DNA of 64,000 bases from Rhineura floridana (lineage: Eukaryota; Chordata; Lepidosauria; Squamata; Rhineuridae): contig NC_084483.1 in NCBI RefSeq assembly GCF_030035675.1, positions 1,543,501 to 1,607,500 on the forward strand. The letters run 5' to 3'. The notes under the pieces were generated by a model. That model saw only the letters and a program-made list of their open reading frames with translations. It searched no databases and had not been told where the DNA came from. Both the position numbers and the translations under genes were made by a program. Shown piece after piece: positions 34,290 to 45,825 of this stretch. How positions within the stretch are numbered: the stretch's first letter is position 1; each line of letters opens with the position of its first letter.

Positions 34290-35080
34290 GTGCTAGTATT
34301 GCTCCAGTGTGTTGTAGCCAGGTCTGCCTCTAAGGATGGCTCAGAAACTGCAGCGAGTTGCCAGACTGAACACATGACTCCAGTCCTGGGATGCCTGCAC
34401 TGGCTGCCTATCTGTTTCTGAGCCCAATTCAATGTGCTGGTCTTGACCTATTAAGCCTTATACACAAATACCTCACAGATAGCCTTTCCTCATACAAACC
34501 TGCCCAGACCTGAGATTAACATCTGAGGCCCTTCTCTGTGTTGCCCCTCTGAGAGATGTTCAAGAGAATGGCTTGTACTGTGGTAGACCCACACACACAC
34601 ACACACAACTGCACAATGGTCTCACCAGAAAAACTCACCTGGCACTGACTTTGTCATCTTTCCAGTGCCAGGCAAACGCATGTTTATTCTCCTGGGCATT
34701 TGGACAGCACTGATGACTGGGCTTTTGACAGCTACCAGTGTTTATCCTGTGTGGAGGGGGTGAAGAGTTTGTGCTCTTTTCAATTATTTTATCTTTGGAT
34801 GAACACTATGAATATTTTATACTTGCATTGTTTTATTGAATGTATGTATATCAAATGTTGTATCTTATTATTGTAAATCACTTCAAGATGCCTCTGGATG
34901 TGAGACGCAATATATGCATATAATAAATGTACTCAATATATGCATATAATAAATGTACTTTTCTTTGGATGAACATTTTTAATATTTTAGATTTGTATTG
35001 TTTTAGTAAATCTCTTATGTAATAACTCATATTTTGTATTTTATCATTGTAAATTGCTTCAGGATGCCTGTGATCCAGGA
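34290..35080 (+). mobile_element. degraded L2-type LINE with tandem 3' ends
   Basis: 34390-34560 keeps a decayed CLHWLPICF-type motif and the region that follows it in L2 ORF2. The 3' UTR then occurs twice: units starting CTTTGGATGAACA at 34793 and 34963, each ending in ATTGTAAATCACTTCAAGAT-like sequence. A ~27-bp piece (AATATATGCATATAATAAAT...) is itself repeated at 34908-34933 and 34935-34960. Confidence 0.6.
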
Positions 35081-35092
35081 TGCCTTCTTTAA

Positions 35093-35248
35093 TGGGAAAG
35101 GGCCGTAGCTCAGTGGGTAGAACACATGTTTTGCACGCAGAAGGTCCCATGTTCAATCCCTGTCTGAAACCCTGGGGAGTAGATAGTACTGAGTGAGGTG
35201 GACCAATGGTCCGACTCGGTATTAAGACAGCTTTCTATTTTCCTTCCT
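35093..35248 (+). mobile_element. tRNA-Ala-derived SINE
   Basis: Head GGGCCGTAGCTCAGTGG with A box at 35106-35115, B box GTTCAATCCC at 35151-35160, and distal GGTCCGACTCGGTATTAAG. It is internally shortened relative to 11345-11527. Confidence 0.8.
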
Positions 35249-35249
35249 G

Positions 35250-36130
35250 GGAAGTGATATATAAATGTAATCAACTAGCTAACTTGGTTATTTGGGTGTC
35301 AGTGTGGTAGACACCCTGGCCTTGTATATGGACTGTGGTTAACAAATCTGGTCATTCATATTAATTAGATATTCATCAGGTTGGGCCATATCAAAGCAAT
35401 CCCATATAAACAACATTTCTATTTATTGGTATTGTGGCCATTCATTCAGATTGGTGAAGTTCAACTGCATTGGAAGAGTCCATGTTATACACCAGATTAT
35501 AGCCCACCTAACTCAGGGAAATAGATTGGCCAATTTCAATAAAGTTAACCTACAAGCAATGGATAAGTGCTGGAAAGATGAAGCCTATGGATGACACAAA
35601 TATCACTTTCCCTTAATAGGTTTTGGATATATACACCCCAACTTCCCCTCTGTTCTGCATGGGAAAAGATTTCTTAGCTGACTTTAGAAAAAGTACATCC
35701 TAATTTAATTTGAATAGACTAACGAACAGAAATAGTCAAAGCTTGTTTTGTCATAATTAATTTTAAAACCAGAAATTTGCTTAAGCTATAGCTAATTAAA
35801 TTTTGGAGATCTAATATTAGATTAGGAAAGAGCATAATGGTATCAGTTGCATATTAGATTATTTTATGTTCCTTCTCACTTACAAGTATTTCTGTCTTAG
35901 TTGTTGATGATGAGAATGACGGTAAGGATGTTATTGAAAGATAAGACCAATGATGTTCCAAAATAGTAAATCATTGAACAGGGTGAATGGGCAACCATTC
36001 TCAAAAGATAATCATTCATTCCTGTCTTGAAGAATGGGAAGTTCAAAATCATTGTGGGCATTGCTTATCATTAGGCAAATACATATTCACCTGAGCCTTG
36101 GATCCTGCTACTGAAAGCATGTATGCATGT
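35250..36130. other. unique DNA, no feature recognised
   Basis: AT-rich sequence with no repeat family or coding signal that I recognise. Confidence 0.4.
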
Positions 36131-36133
36131 ACA

Positions 36134-36178
<45 letters not shown>
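36131..36178. repeat. compound (AC)10(AG)14 microsatellite
   Basis: An AC run at 36131-36150 passes directly into an AG run at 36151-36178. Confidence 0.95.
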
Positions 36179-36999
36179 CATGCTCAGATGACATTAGACT
36201 GCAAAGCTATAGGTCTTGTTCAATAAGCAATACATTTCTGCCTACAGTGTGCGTGGGATGCCAAATCAGCTCTCACCAGTGGTATGAGATCACCTAGGAA
36301 AGGATCTGTCCTCTATTGTGAGAGCTCTTACTGGAGACAGAGGTTCAAAGAGTTTTTTTCCCCAAGAGTGACAACTTTATTGAAGGTATCTCTTGTTCTT
36401 ACTTATTCACTTACTAGTTGTAACAGCCAATTCTTGTTAGGAAGCAGGACCTTTGCTAATAGACTAGTAGGAGGGCAATTCTCATTGACTATTTGAAGGA
36501 GAACAAATAGAATTGGCACCAACTGTGACGGTGTGGAAAGCTTCTGTTCAAGGTTTCAGACACTCCATTCCATCCCACCCCCAGTTTTCGAAGGGTTTTC
36601 CACCAACAGTCAGCCAGCATTCAATGCATGCTGATTCTGCCAAGGTCTCATTGGGCTGGGTTTTCTTCTGGCAAAGACACAGTTTGCCCAATCCCACCTA
36701 CATTTTTGGATTTCTCCATATATGGGCAGCTCTCACTTCTGTCCCTGGGGACATATAAAAACAGTTTCTTGGTGTGAACCAGGAAATGTCCTATCTAGAC
36801 AAAGAAATGGTTCTAAACTTCTTATATCTATGTGTTCCTTCCGCCATCTTTCTTTTCCATCCACTCCATTCCATTCCCCCTCCCCAACAGACAGTCAGCA
36901 TTCCGTGGGCATGCTCAGTCTTCATCGGGCTCTTTGAGGGGTTTCCCCCTGCAAGGTGTCTTGTTTTGGGGTGGTTGTTGTTTAGGTATATAAAGTTTC

Positions 37000-37348
37000 A
37001 TACTTCTACAAACCTGGGGCTACCCTGAGGCTGCTGAAATTGCCCCATTGCTCATGGGAACTCCCTCCCACAAGATCTACGGCACGCCTCTTCCCTAAAT
37101 GCATTTTGCAAAGCCTTAAAGACCTGGCTCTTTCAACAGGCCTTTGGGACCTCCGGGGTGGGTTACCTCTTATGATTAAATGCCTCGTACCCTGCATTAT
37201 TATCACTTGCTGCTGCACTGTTTTATTTGTATTATTGTATTTTACTGTATTGTATTTTAATTCTTTTATGTACGTCGCCTAGAGTGGCCATTGGCCAGAT
37301 AGGCGACATATAAATTAAATTTATTATTATTATTATTATTTATGGGTA
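37000..37348 (+). mobile_element. L2-type LINE 3' end
   Basis: A decayed end of ORF2 (WELPPTRST, then a CILQSLKDLALSTGLWDL-like stretch, where intact copies read FRRALKTWLFRQAYGISG) is followed by the 3' UTR. The ending GTCGCCTAGAGTGGCCATTG and the (ATT)n tail at 37320-37348 are the same as in 19831-21316. Confidence 0.75.
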
Positions 37349-37634
37349 TTTCTGTTTTCACTACATAAGCATGAGCACTTGGACAGACAAGCAAGACATT
37401 TGTTAGGGGTGCCCCCCAAACCTTTGTGCATAATTTCTTGATGATATCTCTGGGAAGGTTAGGAGTGGGACCTAAGGATAACAGCATGCCTCTGCTGTTG
37501 GTCCCCACCATCTGGAATTCAGAATGAAAGAGATCTAGTTGTATTATAATCTCTCAGGTTGTCTTGTGGCCCAAAGCTCCATTGCTCTCTTGAGATTAAT
37601 TTATTTAAAGGATACAGCGTCAAGGTATAAAGAA

Positions 37635-37706
<72 letters not shown>
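37635..37706. repeat. (AT)8(GT)28 microsatellite
   Basis: An AT run at about 37635-37650 is followed by an uninterrupted GT run to 37706. Frames read from it are artefacts. Confidence 0.95.
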
Positions 37707-37709
<3 letters not shown>

Positions 37710-38199
37710 GTATTTTCAGCACATCTTCTTCATGCTAAGTACTGGCAAAAATGTCTCTAATAATAGAATGGTTTATTAAACTACAGGACTTAGCAGTTGT
37801 AAACGAAAGTGAACAGATTATTGGGCAAACCAAGAAAAATATAGGAAAAATCTGTTTGAACAAGAATGAGAACCGTTTGAGAGTTACTGGAATTATCATC
37901 AAGATGTGCTAGACGGTAGTCCATTCCTGAAAATGGATTTGATTTGGTTATTGTAAATATTGTTGTAAAATGCAGTATATGTCTTATAAACTGTAGTGTG
38001 TACATGTGTGTTTTAAGACTGCATATTTGTTTGCAAGTTTGTTTTTTGCACCAAATTTTGAAACTTTCAGTATTTCAGAGTTTCAATTGTAATTGTTTAT
38101 ACCTGGACTTCATATCCAATTTCATAACTGAATGATATGCTTGTAATTACGTTTATTTCTTTTGCGAAGCAATTTGTATTTATCTTTTCAGCTATTAAA

Positions 38200-38326
<127 letters not shown>

Positions 38327-38837
38327 ATATAAAAAGTCTGTCATCTCTGACACCCTAAAATAGGTAGATTTGTCTGGAAAATCTTCTCCAATTTCATTTC
38401 TTGATAGTATAATGCAAATATTATGTGACATGACTCGACTAACTTTCTTGAGTTATCTGTTCTGCATATAAGAGCATTTTCCTGCTATCCTGTCTTGACA
38501 CAGAGTATGTTGCTATAAATCCTGTTGGCATCCCATAGCTCAAAGTAAGCCCTGATGGCAAGAGTTTGTTTTTTCCCCTTTGAAATTTCCTTAAATTTGC
38601 ACCTCTAGTTATAAATTAGCATATGTAGAAGTTATGCAAATTTGTATCATGGGCCTGTGCCGCAAGTACCTAGGATTGCGCTTGTAGGCAAGTGGGATCT
38701 GCAACAAAATATTGCTGTGTAGAGTGCTTCTGTTCAGGTCTGCAGCCGCTTCATTCCCGCCCACAAAAGTCAGTCAACATTCTGTGCCCACTGAGTATGA
38801 TCCCTCATCATTTGACTGTTTGGGGTCTGACTCCTTG

Positions 38838-38905
<68 letters not shown>

Positions 38906-38913
38906 ACGCGCGC
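38838..38913. repeat. (TG)n microsatellite ending in CGCG
   Basis: A ~68-bp TG run ends in CACGCGCGC. Alternating purine-pyrimidine of this length is a classic Z-DNA-forming sequence. Confidence 0.95.
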
Positions 38914-38999
38914 ACCAATCTTGAGGTTCCATTAAGCCTCCTGCCACTTCCCTCTTCTGTATGAATAATGCCATTTCAGCTACATAAGGATCAGCATCC

Positions 39000-40190
39000 A
39001 GAGAATGAGTTTGCTGTAAGTACATGTGATGATGGAACTTTCAGCTATAGCAAAAATCAAGCTGGGAATCCACTGCTCCACTGGCTAGATGCTGAAGAAG
39101 AATAAGATGTGCTGGCCTGAAGCTTTCTGATCAGAAACTTACCCTATGGGAGATGGAGTTTTGTTCCACCCACCCTGTAAGAGGAGCTTTTCTGAAAACC
39201 TCCCTATCCTGCACTTCACCTTCTGCCATCTATACAATAGAGATTGTCTTGTGGTTTAAGGATTACTCTTTGGGGTGATGTGAGGATTAATTTGTTAATG
39301 TTTTGCAGAGGTTGTAAAGAGGCAACAGTCTCTCTGTTTTTATAATAATAACAAGTAGACAGGCTTTGTAAATTGTAAGGTCTCAATGGAATTTGTGTTC
39401 ATTATTTATCAGCTGTTCAGATTTAACAGCTTAGTTAATCATTACTTGGTAACTTTATCTATAAGGAAACTGCCTGTTTCTCTTCCCAAATCATAGTACC
39501 ATTTCATTTTGTGAAGCCAGGAAAGCTTTGTAGATTCCCCCCCTCCAAAAAAAAGGGGGGTTATAGGCATTTATATGGGCAACGAGAATGTAACACAAGG
39601 AAAAATCTTTTACAGGAGATGTGTAAACCTTTGTGCTTCAGGGCAAAAGCTAACTACTAGCTAATGAGAGTCTGAAAGATACTTCTGTGTTCCTATAATC
39701 ATCCATTATGGAGTTACTTGCTCTTTTCCTTTGAAGTATTCAGTCCTGGCCATGTCCTGGCCAAGACATGAGACCAGCTAAACTAAGCCAAGGATCTGAT
39801 CTGATACGGTAGATCTATTCCAATAATCCTGTTGGTTTTTTGCATAAATCCAGGGTCACAGCCCACAGAGAAGTTAAAAGCAAAGAGCTGGGAGGCAGTG
39901 GGCAACCTCATAAATTAAGGAGTCAAAGGGATAGTCAGGGTAAGAACACCCGATGGGCTGGGACATATGCTGTGTTTTTATAGAGACATCCGTTGCTTTC
40001 CATTCATAGTTATAGTGCTAAACTCAACACTTAGGCAGTACATGATAGGAAGAGCCCCTCAGTGAAAAACAGCACCTCTTCTCACACTTTGATCTCCTTC
40101 TATGGACTTGAAGGAACAAGAGCCCCCCTCTCCCCCACAACACCAACCTCTCTGTGCATGTCTGCTTCAGGGACTGGGAGAGCATCAAAT
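39000..40190. other. unique DNA, possible conserved noncoding segment at 39240-39520
   Basis: No repeats or genes are seen. The part around 39390-39470 is AT-rich but complex (ATTTATCAGCTGTTCAGATT, then TTAGTTAATCATTACTTGG) and could be a conserved noncoding element. Confidence 0.25.
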
Positions 40191-40199
40191 GTAGTTACA

Positions 40200-40552
40200 A
40201 ACCCTTTATGTGCCTGGTTATTCCTGTGGAAGAATGGAGAGTGATGACAAGGGAGAGGGATTTTTAGGTGGTACAACCCCACTTGTGGAATGCTCTCACC
40301 AAAGAGGCTCACCTGGTGCCCACTCTAACATCTTGTTGACAACAGGCAAAGGACTTTCTTTTCTCTCAGGCTGTTTAATTATTTTAATATTGTTTTTAAA
40401 TTGTTTTAAATTTTAAAATTGTGTTTTAAATTGTTTTTCAAATATGTGTTTTAAATTGTATATTTGTTTTAATGTTTTTGATTGCTGTAAACCGCCCAGA
40501 GAGCTTTGGCTATGGGGCAGTATACAAGTGCAATAAATAAATAAATAAATAT
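40200..40552 (+). mobile_element. L2-type LINE 3' end relic
   Basis: A decayed C-terminus is followed by a T-rich UTR, AAACCGCCCAGAGAGCTTTG, then GGGGCAGTATACAAGTGCAA and an (AAAT)n tail at 40535-40552. Confidence 0.65.
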
Positions 40553-40834
40553 CATTGTTATTTAGCGCTTCGGGATTAGCCATTCTGTTTGCTTAATTTG
40601 ATGGTGAAAGTGGGGGAGGTCGTTGGTTTTTAGTGGTTTTAACTGTTTGATTTGCTGGATTATCCTTAATCATTTTTATTGTAAGTCACCTTACGGCTTT
40701 AGTGGGCAATGACTAACATGCTGAATGAATGAAAATGATAACAGCAACAACAATGAGCTAGATACCCTCTGCATAATGCTGTAACCTTTTTGTTACCTTG
40801 CCATGGCAGAAAAGAAGAGTGGTACACCTGAACC

Positions 40835-40955
40835 AGACACTATTTTTCAACCTAACCAGGGCTGCTGTGAGGATAAAAAGGGCACTGGAAAACTCATGAA
40901 CTCTGCCCAGAATTCTTTGAAGGAAAAGTGGGACAACAATGTAATAAGTCAATAC
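40835..40955 (+). mobile_element. MIR/CORE-type SINE, distal half
   Basis: AGGGCTGCTGTGAGGATAAA and GGAAAAGTGGGACAACAATG match the distal half of the SINE at 26165-26378. Confidence 0.6.
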
Positions 40956-41094
40956 ATAACATTGTCACTGAGAGTCTTTTAGCTCTGGTATCACCACAGA
41001 TCAAGAGGAAAGCCCTGGTTTGGATCTTGCCCTTAGGAAAGCCACTATTCGCTCAGCCTCAGCACCTTCATCTTCAATGTGGAGGTAATTATCA

Positions 41095-41278
41095 TCGCCT
41101 TGTAGTAGTTAAGGTGTTGGACTATGACCTGGGAGACCAGGGTTCGAATTCCCACATAGCCATGAAGCTCACTGGGTGACCTTGGGCCAGTCACTGCCTC
41201 TCAGCCTCATGAAAACCCTATTCATAGGGTTGCCATAAGTCGGAATCGACTTGAAGGCAGTACATACATACATACAGC
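41095..41278 (+). mobile_element. SINE with CORE-type head and RTE/Bov-B tail
   Basis: The head has B box GGTTCGAATTCC at 41141-41152, then AAGCTCACTGGGTGACCTTG as in the CORE-type SINEs. Instead of their usual 3' part it switches to AACCCTATTCATAGGGTTGC and GTCGGAATCGACTTGAAGGC, the RTE/Bov-B 3' end seen at 7057-7332. A CATA repeat ends it. Sharing a LINE tail is the known way such SINEs borrow LINE reverse transcriptase. Confidence 0.75.
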
Positions 41279-41279
41279 T

Positions 41280-41665
41280 GTTATAGCACAGTGGGGAGGC
41301 GAGCCTGGTTGGGAGACCAGAGTCTGTGAGTTCAAATCCCCGCTCGTGTCTCCTGGGTGTCAAGGGCCAGCTAAAGATCACCCCCACAGTGAGTGGCTCA
41401 GGGGTTACGTGGCCTGCCACCTGTGCAGCCGTGGGCAAGCTGCATAGTCCCAAGGAGCCCAGTTGTCCCCCAAGTAGTAGTTGCGGACAAGGAAGGGGCT
41501 GGCTTGTGCAGCTGTGGCAAGCTGAGCAGGCCGTAGCCAGCTGGGGAGGACTAGCCTCAGAGGGAGGCAATGGTAAACCTCCTCTGAATATCGCTTACCA
41601 AGAAATCCCTATTCATAGGGTCGCCACAAGTCAGGATCAACTTGAAGGCAGTCCGTTTCCATTTA
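41280..41665 (+). mobile_element. second SINE type with RTE/Bov-B tail
   Basis: It has a different ~310-bp head and body (start TTATAGCACAGTGGGGAGGC, B-box-like GAGTTCAAATCCCC, GC-rich body) but the same tail, ATTCATAGGGTCGCCACAAG and CAACTTGAAGGCAGTC. It directly follows the previous SINE. Confidence 0.65.
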
Positions 41666-41944
41666 CCTTGTAACTTGATAGCAAGATGTAATGTGTCTGT
41701 GAAACACTGGGAAGTCCTATAGAAATGCTAAGAGTTATTAGTCTGACTGAAGGGCATTCCCTATCTTTCCCAGATTCTTCATGCGGAGCTACGCTTCTCA
41801 TCAAGCTATCATTCTTCAGATTCTTTAGTTTAACTAAAATTGAAATGTTTGCAGTATAACCAGCTTCAAAGGACCTGCGTGCTATTGGCCAATCAGAAGG
41901 GGAAAGGAATAACACCGTGGTGCTTTTTATACTGTGGGTGACTA

Positions 41945-42072
41945 AGCTTTGGCTCTCCAGATGTTGTTGGAATACATCTCCCATTATCCCTGACCATTGC
42001 TCATACTGACTGAAGCTGATGGGAGCTGGAGCCCAAGAACGTCTGGAGGGCCTCAGGGTCCCCCATCCCTGT
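41945..42072. mobile_element. foldback MITE (TTTGGCCCTCCAGA family)
   Basis: Left arm TTTGGCTCTCCAGATGTTGT. Right arm AGAACGTCTGGAGGGCCTCA and CCCCCATCCCTG. AGCTGATGGGAGCTGGAGCC lies between them. Confidence 0.75.
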
Positions 42073-42084
42073 TTTGTACATAAA

Positions 42085-42450
42085 TTCTGTACTTAGCTCA
42101 TCAGAAAAGCCCATGGGTAAACCTGATTAATTCATTAACTTTCAAAGGTGAATAAATAACCAGTGCTTCACACGGTTATCTCTTTGGCCTTCCTATTCTG
42201 TTACCAATTGTAGATATGATTATAGAACACAACCTTGACGCTATTTTTGCATTGGCATATGTCCTGCAAAGCACACGGGTGGGAAAGTTACCAGACTGCG
42301 ATCAAATTTTATAACCATGTTTTATCAAATCTGTCATTCTTTGTCAGCGAGACCATTATCACTCTCAAAAAGAGAAGCAGAGTAAAGCAATGATGTACAA
42401 GCCTAGTAAAGTTCATCGTTCTTGACCGCAGATGTCTACTCTTTTTCCAC
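42085..42450. other. unique DNA, possible conserved noncoding element
   Basis: Repeat-free, complex sequence with homeodomain-like cores (CCTGATTAATTCATTAAC near 42123). No coding potential is seen. Conservation is inferred from its look only. Confidence 0.3.
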
Positions 42451-43192
42451 CTCTTTTTTTGTCAACCCTTGACAAAAAGAACCCTTGATGTCAACCCTTT
42501 TTCCTCTCTTTTTTGTGTGTGTTTTGTTTTTTTAGTGATGGGGCTTAGGAAAAGGGGAAGTCTTGTAGTGGGATACACTAGCTTTTGAAATGAAATTAAA
42601 GCAATACTAGAAGCCAGGAGATGACCATTTAGTGGTTTGTCTCTAGCAGTCACACAGTTATGAGCATACAATTCCTCATATTTAGGATATAATGAAGGGG
42701 CAAGTTTAGGTAAATATGGTAGCAAACTCAGCCTTCTGTTGTTCAGAAACACAAAATGTTCAGAAGAATTGGAGAGGTCATTCAGACCTCTATGGTTAAG
42801 GGTGGATCTTTTCATGGTAGAGAAAACAAAGAAAGTCTTTAAATGGCAAGTTACTAGACTTTAGGGCAAACTCATTGGTCCAAAGGTGTGTGTGGGGGAT
42901 TTATTCTGAAAGGGCATGAACCTGAGCTCTCCCAAACCATGAAATTTGTTTTCCTTTCGTTATATTTCTGCTTTTCTCATTTATTCATTCATTCTTTAAT
43001 ACCTTTCTAGCCATCTTCACTGCAAAGAAACATACTTAAAACATGGCTGTCACTTATAATGGATATTCACTAATAGGCAAAAAATTCTTGCGGTTTAAGA
43101 ACGTACCAATAGCCCACAGATATTTCTATTAAACATTAAAAATAAGGGAAATTGGGCAGCTATAGTGAATGCCCCAGGGGAGCAGGAGACCT

Positions 43193-43356
43193 GAACTCCT
43201 CTCTGAGATATTGTACTGCCCTACAAATTTGTCAAAATGCAAAGACAATTTGGGTTAGTCTTTCATAGTCCAATCCACTTCCTGTGTAGCTTGGAAGAAT
43301 TTGGTAACATGTGCCTCTGAGCATATGGTGAGTGGTGGCAATACCTGCCATCTCCA
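43193..43356 (+). repeat. inverted-repeat arm A, ~165 bp
   Basis: This arm pairs with 44130-44295. Shared sequence includes CTACAAATTTGTCAAAATGC, CCAATCCACTTCCTGTGTAG and GAGCATATGGTGAGTGGTGG, with only scattered differences. Confidence 0.9.
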
Positions 43357-44129
43357 AAGATGGAGAGTTACATCTTTGTATGTTTGTTGGTGTTCTTCCT
43401 GTGCTTCATTCCTGTTACTATTGTTTCTACAGAGCATCTAATCTAGAATATTTTATTTCTCTCATGATTCATCCTAGAAACCTGTGTCAAATTTATTTTT
43501 ATTTATTTCAAAGCCTTTTTATTGGTCAGTGTCATATGATGGTGAAGACAGCCTTTTGTGTTTCAAATTGGAGGTTATGTTCTATTTCTAATTTGGGTGC
43601 ATTAACAGTTGAATCTCAAACTGCAGTTTGATGTAAAATCAGACGGATTACAATATGTTGCTCCTTCAGGAATGACTCCAGCTGTTGGGGGGGAAAAACT
43701 TAACCTTCCCAAGATGCATGTTTTCAGGCTGCTATGTTTAAACCACTTCATTTAAGGCAAGGTGGACACGGTCAATTAAAAACATAGAGCACACCTAGAA
43801 TATATTTCACCTCCCATTGTTTTATCTTGTGCAAACCGAGACACTCCTGATATCCACTGGAGACTATTCTGTAGAATAGTCAGTGCCATTATTCCATAAT
43901 TGTTTTTGGACTTTTTTTAGTGTAAATTTTGCAAAGCATTGCTGTACTTCACATACTCACAGAAAGAGAAGCAAAAGAAAATGATTTCTTATAGGAAACG
44001 TCACTGAAATTGCAAAGTAAAACAGATATATTTAAAGTGACTATCTGAACTATGTCAACTGAATTAATAATGTTGCTTCTTCCCTGCTGAAACAAGATCA
44101 GCACAGCACATGTCTTGTTTCTCTTATTT

Positions 44130-44295
44130 GGGCAGATTGCAGGTGTTGCCACCACTCACCATATGCTCAGAGGCGCATGTTCCCAAATTCTTCCAAGCTA
44201 CACAGGAAGTGGATTGGACTACGAAAGACCAACCCAAATTGTGTTTGCATTTTGACAAATTTGTAGGCAGCCCAATATCTCAGAGAGGTCAGTTC
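44130..44295 (-). repeat. inverted-repeat arm B, ~165 bp
   Basis: This is the reverse complement of 43193-43356, separated from it by about 770 bp of sequence in which I see no further pairing. It could be two oppositely inserted copies of one repeat or the ends of one element. Confidence 0.9.
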
Positions 44296-44835
44296 TCTGT
44301 TCGGTATTATAAAAATACCAGAGACAAATAGGAACTAATTTGGTTGGTCCTATTTCTTAGCAGAGATATAAAAATACAAGCAACAGAATGAGAATGTAAA
44401 CCAGGCCCACCTTTCTCTATATAAATAACAACAGACATAACCTTGTTAGGTAAAAGATAAAGAATGTTTACTTACGACCTCATATGTTAGGAACATAGGC
44501 TCTAGTTTAGATGAAAGAAAAATAGTCTCAGTCCATCTTAGTCTTTAGTATTGATGCTCTCAGCAGAGAGAGCATCTGTGCCATGCGGCCTCTCTCAAAG
44601 GTGGATAGATCAGCAATGGAGAATATTCAAAAATCCCCCAGGACAAAGGAGGAGGAAGTCAGGTAAGTAACCCCACCCGTTAGGAAGTTACATCATGGTA
44701 AAACAGGTACATGGGATATTCCCCAAATATCCCTTAAAGGGAACATGCAACATTTGCCTATTTTATAGAAATATCTGTGGGCTATAGGTACGATCTCAAA
44801 CCGCAAGGTAAGAAATGGGATCCTGTGCAAGCTTG

Positions 44836-45625
44836 CTGAGAATGGATTAATTATTTGCATGCTTATTGAGTTTAGTGGGATTTACTCCCCTGCAATCATG
44901 CTTAGGATAGGTGAAACTGACCACAAGGGATGGGGAGGAGGGGAGGAGGAGGAGGGGAGGGAGGGAGGGAGGGAGGAAAGGTGGAGGGGAGCAGGTGGAG
45001 GGGAGCAGAAAGGAGGGGAAGGGAGGCAGAGAAGGACAAGTTTGATCATTTGCATGTTTATTGAGTTCAGTGGGATTTATTCCCGTGCAATCATGAGGAA
45101 GAAGGAAGAGGGGAGGGGAGGAGGAAGGGGGAAGGAGGGGGAAGCCAGGTCTGATCATTTGCATGCTTATTGAGTTCAATGGGATTTACTCCTATGTAAT
45201 CATGGTTAGGATAATAAAACTGACCATGGGGGAGGAGCAGAGGGAGGGGAGAGGTGAGGGAAGGAGAAAGGGAGGGCAGAGGGGAGCAGAAGGAGGGGAA
45301 CGGGGAAAGAGGGGGTTGGAGGGGGGCAAAGGAAGGGGCAGGGGAGGGCAGCTTTGATAATTTGCATGCTTATTGAGTTCAATGATATTTACTTGCATGC
45401 AATCATGCTTAATATAAGTAAAACTGACCATGGGGAGGAGGAGGGGGAGGGGGGGAGGAGGAGGAGGAGGGGAGGCAGAAGGAGGGGATTGGAGGGAGAG
45501 AGACTGAAGGGGAAGGAAGGCACAAGAGGGAGGAGAGAGGAAGGAGGAGAAGGGAGGGTGGCTTTGATCAGTTGCATACTTTTTGAGTTCAATGGGATTT
45601 ATTTCTGTGCAATTATGTTTGAAAA
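44836..45625. repeat. array of octamer-plus-palindrome units separated by polypurine tracts
   Basis: Five units each carry an octamer-like word, then GCTTATTGAGTTCAATGGGA-type palindromic motif, CAATCATG and GGATAxxTxAAACTGACCA. Each of the first four is followed by a long GGA/GGGA-rich tract on the plus strand. Octamers ATTTGCAT are at 44853, 45048, 45157 and 45360, with a variant (AGTTGCAT) at 45570. Spacings are 195, 109, 203 and 210 bp. Frames through the tracts (E/G/R-rich or P/S/L-rich) are artefacts. Confidence 0.85.
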
Positions 45626-45626
45626 T

Positions 45627-45825
45627 AGAAATGGACTGCCTTCAAATCGATCCCGATTTATGGCGACCCTATGAATAGGGTTTTCATGGTAAACGGTATT
45701 CAGAGGTGGTTTTACCATTGCCTTTGTCTGAGGCTAAGAGGCAGTGACTAGCCCAAGGTCACCCAGTGAGCTTCATGGCTATGTGGGGATTCGAACCCTG
45801 GTCTCCCAGGTCAGAGTCCAACACT
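45627..45825 (-). mobile_element. SINE with CORE-type head and RTE/Bov-B tail
   Basis: Antisense copy of the type at 41095-41278: CCTTCAAATCGATCCCGATT and ATGGCGACCCTATGAATAGG for the tail, CACCCAGTGAGCTTCATGGC for the core, GGATTCGAACCC for the inverted B box. It also carries an extra ~60-bp middle piece (GGTGGTTTTACCATTGCC) that has a counterpart in 41280-41665. Confidence 0.75.

Noticed and set aside
44859-45173. Glycine/arginine/glutamate-rich frames at 44.8-45.7 kb
   Set aside because: Translations of GGA-type tracts and their complement, without any conserved domain.
44836-45625. CRISPR-like or coding repeat array
   Set aside because: Units are 109-210 bp, imperfect, and separated by simple purine tracts. 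This is eukaryotic DNA, and the frames through it are simple-sequence artefacts.
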